Source: Vibrio scophthalmi LMG 19158
GTDB taxonomy: Bacteria; Pseudomonadota; Gammaproteobacteria; Enterobacterales; Vibrionaceae
Assembly (NCBI RefSeq): GCF_000222585.1
Contig: NZ_AFWE01000210.1
Span: forward strand, 1 to 64,000
Length of the DNA: 64,000 nucleotides
Reading direction: 5' to 3'
The first letter of the stretch is position 1. The number at the start of each line of letters is the position of its first letter. The notes beneath the pieces were generated by a model that was not told where the DNA came from, did not search any database, and saw only the letters and a list, made by a program, of their open reading frames with translations. The translations under genes were made by a program, and so were the position numbers. This document shows positions 36,455-44,259 of the stretch, one piece after another.

Positions 36455-36493
36455 TCATGTGATTTTTGTTAACGTGGTGTAAATGTTACAGTG

Positions 36494-36522
36494 AACGGCT
36501 TACTCAGGTAAGCCGTTTTTAT
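36494..36522 (+). terminator. Intrinsic terminator after dctM
   Basis: AACGGCTTAC/GTAAGCCGTT stem with a TCAG loop followed by TTTTATTTG. It separates the transporter operon from the downstream two-component genes, though read-through is possible. Confidence 0.85.
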
Positions 36523-36582
36523 TTGTCTGCCTTGTATTTAATTGCAGGCAAAGCAATCTGCCTAATTTGCGTGGGAGCAAGG

Positions 36583-37938
36583 ATGCCTCTTAAAGTCAAA
36601 TTGATACTACTGAGCTTACTGCCGTTACTCTTGGTTACGGTGAGCATCAGCTGGATTTCAGTTCATCAATCTCAAGCGCTGCGTGATAAAGAGGTCGAGA
36701 TCATTCGTTCGAGCCTCATCCAATCAAAAGAAACCGCCTTAAAAGACAGCGTCGATTTGGCCTTCGATGCGATTCGTCATGTATACAACGACGCCAGTCT
36801 TGATGAGTCAACCGCTCAAACGCAAGTGAAGCAGATCATCGCCAAACTGCGCTATGGCAAAGATGGTTACTTCTTTGTTTATTATCGCGATGGTACCAAT
36901 TTAGTTCATCCGATTATGCCTGAATTACAAGGGCAGAACTTACGCCATATTCAAGATGAGAATGGCGACTTTCTGATTAAAACGTTGTTGGAAAAAGCCC
37001 AGCAAGGTGGTGGATTTCACCAATATTTGTGGCAAAAACCTTCCAGTGGAGAAACCGTCCCGAAACTGAGTTATGCCGCTTGGCTGGATAAATGGGGTTG
37101 GATGATTGGCACCGGTTTGTATATTGAAGATATCAGCAATGAAGTGACGAATCTTAAACGGGCGGTCGATAAGAACATCGAAACCACCTTCTTCTCGATG
37201 ATGGTGATTGTGGTCATTACGGTTGCGGTGATTGTCGTGGTGACTTTAGCGGTTAACTTACATGAACACCGAATTGCCGACCGAAGTTTAAAAGAGCTGG
37301 CGCATAAAACGGTGATGTTCCAAGAAGATGAGAAAAAGCATCTTGCACGTGAGCTGCATGATGGCATCAATCAGTTGTTGGTATCGAGTAAATGTCATTT
37401 GGAATTACTGGGTAACAAGCTGGATGATGAGACGCAAAAGCAGCATTTGAGCCAATCACAGCAGTCAATCATGATGGCGATTAATGAGGTGCGTCATATC
37501 TCGCACAAACTAAGACCAAGTGCATTGGATGACATCGGGTTAGAAGCGGCTCTTAATACACTGTTGCAAGACTTTCGTTCTCACTCGGGTATACAAGTGG
37601 AAGTTGTCTTTAATCGGCAGGATGTGAAGCTGAAGTCAGAAATTGCTACAACACTCTATCGCGTCGCGCAAGAGTCATTAACCAATATTGAAAAGCACGC
37701 ACAGGCTAAGACGGTTAACGTGATTTTGCAACAGATGGGCAGTTGCTTGCAGCTGATCATTCGTGATGATGGAGTCGGGTTTGAGGTCGCTACCACGTTA
37801 CGTAAAACCGGCATCGGTCTGCGCAATATGCGTGAGCGAGTTGAATTTATTGGCGGTGAGTTTGAATTGGAAAGTGAACCGGGTTTAGGTACGGAAATCA
37901 CCGTCTTACTGCAATTGGATGAGTTAGTGTATGGATAG
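36583..37938 (+). CDS. Cache-domain sensor histidine kinase (NarX/DegS-type)
   Basis: A 451-residue membrane kinase. TM1 is about 6-25, a periplasmic single-Cache domain (about 30-185) includes YGKDGYFFVYYRDG and AWLDKWGWMIGTGLYI, and TM2 is about 202-225. The HisKA_3 domain has phospho-acceptor H259 in LARELHDGINQ. The HATPase domain is at the C-terminus (VAQESLTNIEKH, RDDGVGF, GIGLRNMRERV). I chose the ATG at 36583 (GGGAG upstream); an earlier frame opening runs into the dctM terminator. sCache_2-type domains in transporter-linked sensors bind small carboxylates, so it probably senses the TRAP substrate. It overlaps the regulator gene by eight bases. Confidence 0.9.
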   Translation: MPLKVKLILLSLLPLLLVTVSISWISVHQSQALRDKEVEIIRSSLIQSKETALKDSVDLAFDAIRHVYNDASLDESTAQTQVKQIIAKLRYGKDGYFFVYYRDGTNLVHPIMPELQGQNLRHIQDENGDFLIKTLLEKAQQGGGFHQYLWQKPSSGETVPKLSYAAWLDKWGWMIGTGLYIEDISNEVTNLKRAVDKNIETTFFSMMVIVVITVAVIVVVTLAVNLHEHRIADRSLKELAHKTVMFQEDEKKHLARELHDGINQLLVSSKCHLELLGNKLDDETQKQHLSQSQQSIMMAINEVRHISHKLRPSALDDIGLEAALNTLLQDFRSHSGIQVEVVFNRQDVKLKSEIATTLYRVAQESLTNIEKHAQAKTVNVILQQMGSCLQLIIRDDGVGFEVATTLRKTGIGLRNMRERVEFIGGEFELESEPGLGTEITVLLQLDELVYG

Positions 37939-38566
37939 ACCAATCAAAGTGGTGATTGTCGATGATCACCAAGTGGTGCTGGATGGGTTTATGGCGCGTT
38001 TGAGCCTAGAGCCCAATATTGAAGTGATCGGTACGGCAAGTAATGGCGTTGAAGCGATCGAAGTAGTGAAAAACCTCCAGCCAGATGTGGTACTCATGGA
38101 TGTAAGCATGCCAGTGATGAATGGTATCGATGCAACGCGAGTTATCAAAGATGAAATTGCCGATGTTAAAGTGTTGATGCTCACCATGCATGATAATCGA
38201 GAGTACATCATGAAGGTAATGCAGTCAGGCGCGGTCGGATACATGCTAAAAGAAATTTCTTCGGAAAAAATGGTGCAAGCGATCAAAACGGTTGAACAGG
38301 GATCGACTTATTTTTGTGAGTCAGTAACACAAACACTGTTTTCTCATGGTGAAATTCCGGTGGCGAATAAACCGAATCCACTTAGCCGTCGTGAAGAGGC
38401 GGTGCTAAAGCTGGTGGCGCAAGGGCACAGTAGTAAAAAGGTCGCTTCACTGCTCGATATTAGTTATCGAACGGTAGAAACTCATCGGCAAAATATCAAA
38501 CACAAACTTGAATTGAGCAGCATTGCTGAACTGGCAAAATACGCGGTGGAAAGGGGGATTATTTAA
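37931..38566 (+). CDS. NarL/LuxR-family response regulator
   Basis: A 211-residue two-domain regulator. The receiver (1-120) has D57 as phospho-acceptor (VLMDVSMP), plus the acidic pair near D11-D12 and the conserved K in MLKEIS. The C-terminal LuxR-type helix-turn-helix (about 145-205) reads LSRREEAVLKLVAQG and SYRTVETHRQNIKHKL. The start overlaps the kinase gene. It likely controls the upstream dctPQM genes, perhaps through the CTACGTA palindromes; that target is inferred from position. Confidence 0.93.
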   Translation: MDRPIKVVIVDDHQVVLDGFMARLSLEPNIEVIGTASNGVEAIEVVKNLQPDVVLMDVSMPVMNGIDATRVIKDEIADVKVLMLTMHDNREYIMKVMQSGAVGYMLKEISSEKMVQAIKTVEQGSTYFCESVTQTLFSHGEIPVANKPNPLSRREEAVLKLVAQGHSSKKVASLLDISYRTVETHRQNIKHKLELSSIAELAKYAVERGII

Positions 38567-38580
38567 TCAATGCAAGTTGA

Positions 38581-38610
38581 AAAAAAGCCTCTATCTATTC
38601 GATGAGAGGC
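38581..38610 (-). terminator. Terminator of the PTS operon
   Basis: On the minus strand the stem GCCTCT/AGAGGC (12-base loop) is followed by TTTTTTTC. It lies about 125 bases beyond the stop of the last PTS-operon gene. On the plus strand there is no U-run after it. Confidence 0.75.
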
Positions 38611-38643
38611 ACAGCTAAATCCGCTTCTGTAAGGAGGACAAGT

Positions 38644-38721
38644 TTGTTATCTCAGTTGGGTTGACTCTTGATAACAAAGGAAAAGGATTGAGCGATAACA
38701 CGTGTTTATTATGCTCAATCC
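38644..38721. repeat. Two consecutive inverted repeats between convergent operons
   Basis: TTGTTATC (38644-38651) pairs with GATAACAA (38670-38677). GGATTGAGC (38685-38693) pairs with GCTCAATCC (38713-38721), with an inner palindrome AACACGTGTT. Together with the adjacent terminator these make three stem-loops in about 140 bases between the regulator gene (plus) and the PTS operon (minus). Confidence 0.6.
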
Positions 38722-38734
38722 AAAGGTGATATTT

Positions 38735-39616
38735 TTAGCGGCGATTGGCCATTCGCTTAAATTGATGGCGTCGCCCGCGCAGCGTTAAACCTAAACGCAT
38801 AATATTTTCGAGTGGTGCGATGCCACTGTAGCCGCCATCGCCAATATGTACGATATCAGCTCCTGCCGCTTTAGCTGTGATAGCCACCTGTTCGATATAG
38901 CTCTCACTGGCGCCCTCTTGTGATGTACCAATCGCTAACATGCCCAGCATGTTGGTTTGATGAACCGCTGCCATCATCTGCTGTGCAAGCTCAGGGCTTA
39001 CGCCTGGCGTTGTATAGGCAGCAGGAAACATCATGATATCAGCACCTGCTTCGGCGAAGGCGGGCACAATGTTGAGGTTGTAGTCATTACCAACACCACC
39101 AGCATGCATTTTTCCTGCGACGATAAGCATTTCAGGGGCAATACTGCGTACCAAACCAATCGCCTTTAGGATGGTTTCTTGCGAGACACAATTACCTGGA
39201 TTGCCGGTCAACATGACATAATCAAGACCAATTTCTACCGCCCGCCTAATGGTTTCTTGCGTCACGGTGCGCCCAACCGCGAGGTGAGTGATACCTTCAG
39301 GAATTGGCTCAAGGTTGCATCCCACTAATCGACCAGTGTACTTTTTGACTTGCTCGACCGTCATGAACTCATCAGGATCTTCAGATAGAATACGGATCTT
39401 AGGATTAAACACGTCTAAGCAGTTGAGGGTGATCATATCCGCGCCAAACGCAGCAGCTAATTCTGGGCCTGACACCATATCAATCGGCGGTGTGAGTGCG
39501 ACAACGTTCTCTACCATGAGAGTACGCCCTTCGGATTGGCGTATCGCTTGCACTAGCTGTTCGCGATTTGCTAAACGAAAGTCTTCCGCAGTGTAATCAA
39601 AAATACGTTTATTCAC
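38735..39616 (-). CDS. Barrel-like protein of unknown function in the PTS operon
   Basis: A 293-residue soluble protein. It alternates beta strands and helices like a TIM barrel, with glycine-rich phosphate-binding-like loops: VALTPPIDMVSGPEL, LAVGRTVTQETI, MLTGNPGNCVSQETI, VAGKMHAGG, and GADIVHIGDGGYSG. The last resembles C-terminal phosphate loops of phosphosugar barrels. The start is GTG overlapping the IIA stop by four bases, so it is translationally coupled to a PTS. I do not recognise a specific family. Being the only soluble enzyme candidate in the operon, it may act on the phosphorylated sugar; that is inference only. Confidence 0.8.
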   Translation of the reverse strand: MNKRIFDYTAEDFRLANREQLVQAIRQSEGRTLMVENVVALTPPIDMVSGPELAAAFGADMITLNCLDVFNPKIRILSEDPDEFMTVEQVKKYTGRLVGCNLEPIPEGITHLAVGRTVTQETIRRAVEIGLDYVMLTGNPGNCVSQETILKAIGLVRSIAPEMLIVAGKMHAGGVGNDYNLNIVPAFAEAGADIMMFPAAYTTPGVSPELAQQMMAAVHQTNMLGMLAIGTSQEGASESYIEQVAITAKAAGADIVHIGDGGYSGIAPLENIMRLGLTLRGRRHQFKRMANRR

Positions 39617-40029
39617 GATTTCAGTCCTTTTAACTCTTGATGAATCGCGATCACTTCTTCAGTGACTTCGCGACATAGCATGGTGGTCATTATATGGTCT
39701 TGAATATGCGTCAGTATTAGTGTCATCTGCACCTTACCAGAGCCTTGGTCATAACCGATAAGCTCAGTTTGTGACTTATGGACATCTTTTAATGCTTGAT
39801 CACCTTCGGCAATTTGCTGCGTGGCGAGCTCAAAGTTACCGCTGCGAGCGGAGCGCATTGCTGAAATAAAAGCAGATCGTGCAGCGCCAACATAGCAGAG
39901 TAGGGTCATCAGGAACTCTTCGGTGATTTCCAGTTCTGGATCGCAGCTTGAAAACTCGTTGGTGTTTTCCGTTGAGCCAAACACAGCTTCATCTGGCTTA
40001 GCTTCATCTTGCTTAGTTACGTGCGGCAT
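39613..40029 (-). CDS. PTS lactose/cellobiose-type IIA component
   Basis: A 138-residue IIA phosphocarrier of the Lac family. The phospho-acceptor histidine is probably H84 in KDVHKSQTELIG, and the trimer-core motif LTHIQDHIMTTML is near the C-terminus. It receives phosphate from HPr and passes it to IIB. I chose the ATG at 40029, which has AAGGAG seven bases upstream; it overlaps the end of the IIC gene by 17 bases. The first 27 residues are an acidic tail not usual in this family. Confidence 0.9.
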   Translation of the reverse strand: MPHVTKQDEAKPDEAVFGSTENTNEFSSCDPELEITEEFLMTLLCYVGAARSAFISAMRSARSGNFELATQQIAEGDQALKDVHKSQTELIGYDQGSGKVQMTLILTHIQDHIMTTMLCREVTEEVIAIHQELKGLKS

Positions 40030-41353
40030 TGAGTTCTCCTTGCTTTGCTGGTTTTGGGGAAGAAGCTTGTTCAGCTGCCTTTTCTTCGGCCAATAACTGT
40101 TTTTCATGAATTTTCATAAATGGATAGAACACCACCATACTGACGGTAAGACAGGCTAAGACGACAACGGCTGCGGTGATTGAGTTGGTCGACATCACTG
40201 CGCCAATTGGTGCAGGCATTGTCCACGGTGGTAGAGCAATGATTTTTGCGACAAAGCCCGTTTTGAAAGCCATCCACACAATTGTGGTGTTAATAAATGG
40301 CGCGACAATCCAAGGAATGAAATAGATTGGGTTCATGACGATTGGGGTACCGAAGATCACCGGCTCATTAATGTTAAACATGCCTGGGACAATCGACATT
40401 TTGCCAATGGTTTTGAGTTGGGTTGCTTTAGAACGCATCATAAGCAGTACCAAGCCAAATGTACCGCCAGCGCCGCCGACGAAAACAAAGAAGTCGACCA
40501 ATGGATTCACAAAAATTTTTGGTAGTGCTTCGCCGGCTGCGAGTGCTTCTTGGTTCAGACCAAGGTTGACCAGCAGCATTGGCGCGATAATGCCACCCAC
40601 CACCGAGCCACCATGAATGCCGCTAAACCACAGTAGTTGAATCAGCATCACGGCGAGTAGGGCAGCAAAGTAGGAATCCGACGCTAAAACCAATGGTTTG
40701 AACAATTCCATAATGGCAGAAGGAATTTTGAGGCCGTGTTGCGCCAACAAGGTGTTCATAACCATTATGATCACGGAGATAAACACGATTGGGATCAGTA
40801 AATCAAACGAAGCTGAAATTTTAGGCGGCACTGCTTCTGGCATCTTTATGCGAATGTTGTACTTGATCAGTAAACGCTGCATTTCGGGCACTAATAAACC
40901 ACAAAGAATGGCTGTAAATGCGCCGGCACCACCTAGAAATGCTCCCGGTAATACGCCACCTATTTCAACTGTAGTCATGGGGGCGGCAGCTAGCACAAAA
41001 GCAAACATCGATAACATACCGGTGTTCATCGGTCGTAGCTTGTATGATTCTGCCAAGCTAAATCCAATTCCAAATGCGGCATAAACAGCAAAGATACCCA
41101 TACTGACGTTGAAAGGGGCGAGGATATTATCTTGGCCGATTGAATTAATCAGAGAATGCCAACCTTCAAAGAAAAAACCGGAGTCAGATGGCGGAAAGGC
41201 CAGTACTAACAGCAGTGAACCAACAATTAAAAAGGGCATGGTTGCCACGAAACCATCTTTCACCGCAATGACATGTTTTTGCGCGGATATTTTTCCCGCA
41301 ATGGGTGCTACGACGTTTTCGACGAAGCGCATAGTAGTATCGAATATAGACAT
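40013..41353 (-). CDS. PTS lactose/cellobiose-type IIC permease
   Basis: A 446-residue membrane permease of the Lac/Cel PTS family with about ten membrane segments. Typical elements include KISAQKHVIAVKDGFVATMPF at the start, LWFSGIHGGSVVGGI in the middle, and FNINEPVIFGTPIVMNP, the sugar-binding NEP motif. It binds and translocates the sugar for phosphorylation by IIB. It is 20 bases downstream of the IIB gene and overlaps the IIA gene. Substrate is unknown; the family handles beta-linked disaccharides such as cellobiose and chitobiose. Confidence 0.92.
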   Translation of the reverse strand: MSIFDTTMRFVENVVAPIAGKISAQKHVIAVKDGFVATMPFLIVGSLLLVLAFPPSDSGFFFEGWHSLINSIGQDNILAPFNVSMGIFAVYAAFGIGFSLAESYKLRPMNTGMLSMFAFVLAAAPMTTVEIGGVLPGAFLGGAGAFTAILCGLLVPEMQRLLIKYNIRIKMPEAVPPKISASFDLLIPIVFISVIIMVMNTLLAQHGLKIPSAIMELFKPLVLASDSYFAALLAVMLIQLLWFSGIHGGSVVGGIIAPMLLVNLGLNQEALAAGEALPKIFVNPLVDFFVFVGGAGGTFGLVLLMMRSKATQLKTIGKMSIVPGMFNINEPVIFGTPIVMNPIYFIPWIVAPFINTTIVWMAFKTGFVAKIIALPPWTMPAPIGAVMSTNSITAAVVVLACLTVSMVVFYPFMKIHEKQLLAEEKAAEQASSPKPAKQGELNAARN

Positions 41354-41373
41354 GGTTATTCCTCTATCCTTGT

Positions 41374-41682
41374 TTAACGCGACTCGTACAGTGAGATAGC
41401 TTGGTTTAGTACCGCTTCACCATTGAGCATTCCGTAATTCATCATGTCGATAAGGCCGCAGCCTTTGCCAACCGCATCAGCTTCACGTTTGAACTCTTCA
41501 TATTTAAATTTGACCTGAGGCGCGACCAAGCAGACATCACATTCTGCAAGGCACTCTTCAAATTCAGAGACTGAGTGCGCCGAGATTTGGCATGGTATAT
41601 CGTTATTTTCCGCCGCTTTTTCCATTTTGGTGACAAGCATGCTGGTCGACATTCCAGCAGCACAACAAAGAAAAATTTTCAT
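41374..41682 (-). CDS. PTS lactose/cellobiose-type IIB component
   Basis: A 102-residue IIB protein with the active-site cysteine C7 in LCCAAGMSTSML, the family loop CxAGMSTS. It phosphorylates the sugar bound by IIC. It is the first gene of the operon, downstream of tandem palindromic operators and the lacI-type gene. The order B-C-A and small separate subunits match cellobiose/chitobiose systems. Confidence 0.92.
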   Translation of the reverse strand: MKIFLCCAAGMSTSMLVTKMEKAAENNDIPCQISAHSVSEFEECLAECDVCLVAPQVKFKYEEFKREADAVGKGCGLIDMMNYGMLNGEAVLNQAISLYESR

Positions 41683-41740
41683 ATTCTTGTTCCTTGTTTG
41701 AAAGTGTGTTGATTAGTTAATAACCAATGTAGACAAAAAA

Positions 41741-41766
41741 GAAACCGGTTTCTGTAACCGGTTACA
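41741..41766. promoter_or_regulatory. Tandem LacI-type operators upstream of the PTS operon
   Basis: GAAACCGGTTTC (41741-41752) and TGTAACCGGTTACA (41753-41766) are directly adjacent perfect palindromes sharing the core AACCGGTT, with centres 13 bases apart. The central CG and the form are typical of LacI/GntR-operator sites. They lie 59 bases upstream of the IIB start and downstream of the lacI-type gene, so this regulator probably binds them. Confidence 0.8.
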
Positions 41767-41906
41767 TTGCTGCGCATGAGTTCACAGAATTAGGGAATTG
41801 GGAGTCATTAGTGTTGTTTAGGTCAAATTTTGTTCAGTGTTTATCCGTACGACTCAGATGCGTTATTTGTGTGTCTTAGGGGAGGTCGTGTTTGAAACTG
41901 CTATCG

Positions 41907-41945
41907 ATGTCGTCAGTCATTGAGGTATTGAATGACTGGCGACAT
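41907..41945. repeat. 15-bp near-perfect inverted repeat after the lacI-type gene
   Basis: ATGTCGTCAGTCATT and AATGACTGGCGACAT are complementary except one G-T pair, with a nine-base loop. It starts 18 bases after the lacI-type stop on the minus strand. No U-run follows, so it may protect the message 3' end or work as a poor terminator. Confidence 0.65.
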
Positions 41946-41962
41946 AGAGAAGGTGAGGAGGA

Positions 41963-42961
41963 TTAAATACGTTGGGTAGATTGACGGATCAGTAATTCGC
42001 CTTGGACGACTTCGGGTTTCGGGGCAATACCGGTTTCAATCAAATGTTTCGCCACGTCCATTGCGCGTTTCGTTATCGCTTTAATTGGAATGTTAACGGT
42101 CGTCAACGGCGGTGAAACAAAGGCTGAACAAGGGTCGTTATCAATACTGACTACGGAGACCTCTTGCGGCACACGAATCCCTTGCTCATTGAGTGCTTTA
42201 ATGCAACCAATGGCGATATCATCGGCCGCGGCAACGATGGCACTGCCAAAAGGTTGTTGACGAAGAAACTGCTTGGTGGCTTGGTAGCCTTCTTCAAAGC
42301 CAAAGTCTGATTCACAATAGTCGCCAATGACGCCCTTCATTTGATTGGCGGCGATCAGGTCATCGAAGCCCTGACGACGAAGACGAGACGTGGGAGTAGT
42401 GGCTTTTGGACCGATATAGGTTAGGTGTTGATGACCCAATTCAATTAAATGCTGGGCAGCAAGTTCGACAGCGTTACCTTGGTCGAAGGTAATGGAAAAC
42501 CCAGCTTCTGCAGGCAGAGAGCGACCAACGTTAACAATTGGTATCGAGATTAATTGGCTTAGCTCAATCACCTGTTCACATGAGAGTTTACGGCTATAAA
42601 GAATGATTAGTGAGCACTTTTTTTCAACCAGAGAGTAAACCGCTTTGAGTTCATCTTCGGCATTGTTATGGCCATCAGCAAACAGGAGCTGTTTACCCAT
42701 TTGTTCTGCGCTGACCGACGCTTGCTTCAAAAGGCTACCAAAATAGCCGCCGGTAAAGTCAGAAATCACCAAACCAATGCTATTACTGCTTTGGCTTGCC
42801 AGTGCTTGAGCGACAGAGCTTGGTCGATAATTAAGCTCTTTCATGACCGCTTTAACTTTATCTTGGGTGCTCTGCCGTACTTGACCGGTGCCATTAATCA
42901 CTCGTGATACCGTCGCTTTTGAAACCCCAGCGATCCGGCACACATCGTTTATTGTTGCCAT
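41963..42961 (-). CDS. LacI-family transcriptional regulator of the PTS operon
   Basis: A 332-residue regulator. The N-terminal helix-turn-helix (1-60, DVCRIAGVSKATVSRVING) is followed by the hinge (VAQALASQSSN) and a periplasmic-binding-protein-like effector domain (60-332). That domain contains FGSAIVAAADDIAIGC and VSVVSIDND. The sequence is closest in feel to AscG/CelR-type beta-glucoside regulators. It is encoded just upstream of, and in the same direction as, the PTS genes. The effector is likely the sugar or its phosphate. Confidence 0.92.
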   Translation of the reverse strand: MATINDVCRIAGVSKATVSRVINGTGQVRQSTQDKVKAVMKELNYRPSSVAQALASQSSNSIGLVISDFTGGYFGSLLKQASVSAEQMGKQLLFADGHNNAEDELKAVYSLVEKKCSLIILYSRKLSCEQVIELSQLISIPIVNVGRSLPAEAGFSITFDQGNAVELAAQHLIELGHQHLTYIGPKATTPTSRLRRQGFDDLIAANQMKGVIGDYCESDFGFEEGYQATKQFLRQQPFGSAIVAAADDIAIGCIKALNEQGIRVPQEVSVVSIDNDPCSAFVSPPLTTVNIPIKAITKRAMDVAKHLIETGIAPKPEVVQGELLIRQSTQRI

Positions 42962-43157
42962 TGATACCTCTAAAATGACGTTTATTGTCGATTAATACCA
43001 TAAAAATGCGATTTTTGAATAGTGATATACCCAAGCGCCTTGGGTTTAGCGAACGTTCAGAGAGTCAGGTCACACAAATGTAAGCTATGTAAGTATGGCT
43101 GAGGTGTGACCTAGAAAAGGATAGAATAAGCGCATTAATTACAGCAGCAGAAAAATT

Positions 43158-43505
43158 ATGACCTTTCCCATTAATCAGCATCAAAACTATCACGCGCATT
43201 TCTATTTTGATCAATTAAGCAGTGACTATGCGGCCAAAATCCGTGAAGAAATCCATCAAACGTTAGGTTTGTTTGTCGGTCGTTTCAACCAACGTTTAGT
43301 TGGCCCACATACTCAGTGGAGTTTTGAGATTGATTTCGACCGCGAGCAGTTTGATAAGGTGATTGATTGGCTGGATAACGCACGTCAAGGTCACTCGGTT
43401 TTGGTGCATGCCGTTACCGAAGATGACTATCGTGATCACACTGAATATGTTTACTGGCTTGGTGAGCCGATAGCATTGGATTTAACGCTATTTAGTGTTG
43501 ATTAG
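43158..43505 (+). CDS. DOPA 4,5-dioxygenase-family protein
   Basis: A 115-residue single-domain protein. Candidate metal histidines occur in NYHAHFYFD (near the start), VGPHTQWSFEIDF and HSVLVHAVTEDDYRDHTEY. This is the pattern of the DOPA-dioxygenase-like family, which in bacteria are small ring-cleaving-dioxygenase-fold proteins whose physiological substrate is generally unknown. It stands alone between lacI and dps, with no obvious operon partner. Confidence 0.8.
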   Translation: MTFPINQHQNYHAHFYFDQLSSDYAAKIREEIHQTLGLFVGRFNQRLVGPHTQWSFEIDFDREQFDKVIDWLDNARQGHSVLVHAVTEDDYRDHTEYVYWLGEPIALDLTLFSVD

Positions 43506-43684
43506 AACTACGAACTACCCCATTTTGATAGGTGACATCGATTAAAATAATAGATTTAAGCAAATATCCTGATTAGCGTTAGAGGGGTAATCTAGCCTTA
43601 TCGAAACGAAACAATTGAAACGAAAGAGCGCAATATCGCGATTTATGCGCACGATTCATTACTCAGTTTAATAGGAATTGCATT

Positions 43685-44161
43685 ATGTCTAATCAAGTTA
43701 ATCTTATCGGCTTAAATCACGAACAATCTGTACAGATCTCTCAGCAACTCAATCAATTGTTGGCTCATTATCAAGTGTTGTATATGAACACTCGTGGCTA
43801 TCACTGGAATATTAAAGGGCAGCAGTTCTTTGAACTGCATGTGAAATTCGAAGAAATTTACACTGATCTGCAAACAAAGATCGATGAACTTGCCGAGCGC
43901 ATTCTAACTTTGGGTGAAACACCCAATCATAGCTTTACGCGTTACCTTGAATTAAGTGAGCTAAAAGAGCATGTGAATGCCAGTAATGGTCAGGAGTGTG
44001 TCCAAGGTCTCGTTAACGGTTTTAGTTTATTACTCCTTAAACAGCGTGAAATTCTTACCTTTGCTGGTGAAGCACAAGATGAAGGTACTGCGGCCTTGAT
44101 GGGGGATTATATTCGTGAGCAAGAAAAGCTAATGTGGATGCTCAATGCTTACTTACAATAA
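43685..44161 (+). CDS. dps: Dps-family ferritin-like DNA-protection protein
   Basis: A 158-residue ferritin-like protein forming dodecamers that oxidise iron with hydrogen peroxide and store it, protecting DNA. The ferroxidase ligands are visible as H40 in GYHWNIKG, H52 and E56 in ELHVKFEE, and D67/E71 in KIDELAERI. The short N-terminal tail lacks the Lys-rich DNA-binding extension of E. coli Dps, so it may protect without tight DNA binding. An independent promoter is likely, and a strong hairpin terminator follows. Confidence 0.93.
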   Translation: MSNQVNLIGLNHEQSVQISQQLNQLLAHYQVLYMNTRGYHWNIKGQQFFELHVKFEEIYTDLQTKIDELAERILTLGETPNHSFTRYLELSELKEHVNASNGQECVQGLVNGFSLLLLKQREILTFAGEAQDEGTAALMGDYIREQEKLMWMLNAYLQ

Positions 44162-44200
44162 TAGATAGTGGCTACACGATTGAACACTCAATCATTGGTC

Positions 44201-44229
44201 ATAAAGGGAGCTTTAGCTCCCTTTATGTT
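44201..44229. terminator. Terminator shared by dps and the GGDEF-EAL gene
   Basis: A long near-perfect stem ATAAAGGGAGC/GCTCCCTTTAT lies between the two convergent genes. It has TTTATGTTT on one side and AT-rich sequence on the other. Confidence 0.8.
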
Positions 44230-44259
44230 TTTAATGAGATGAGGATACGTCACTAAATG

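Noticed and set aside
38735-39616. Calling the barrel-like protein a PEP mutase or phosphonomutase
   Set aside because: Some loops are reminiscent, but I could not identify the family's catalytic motif, so no enzyme name is given.
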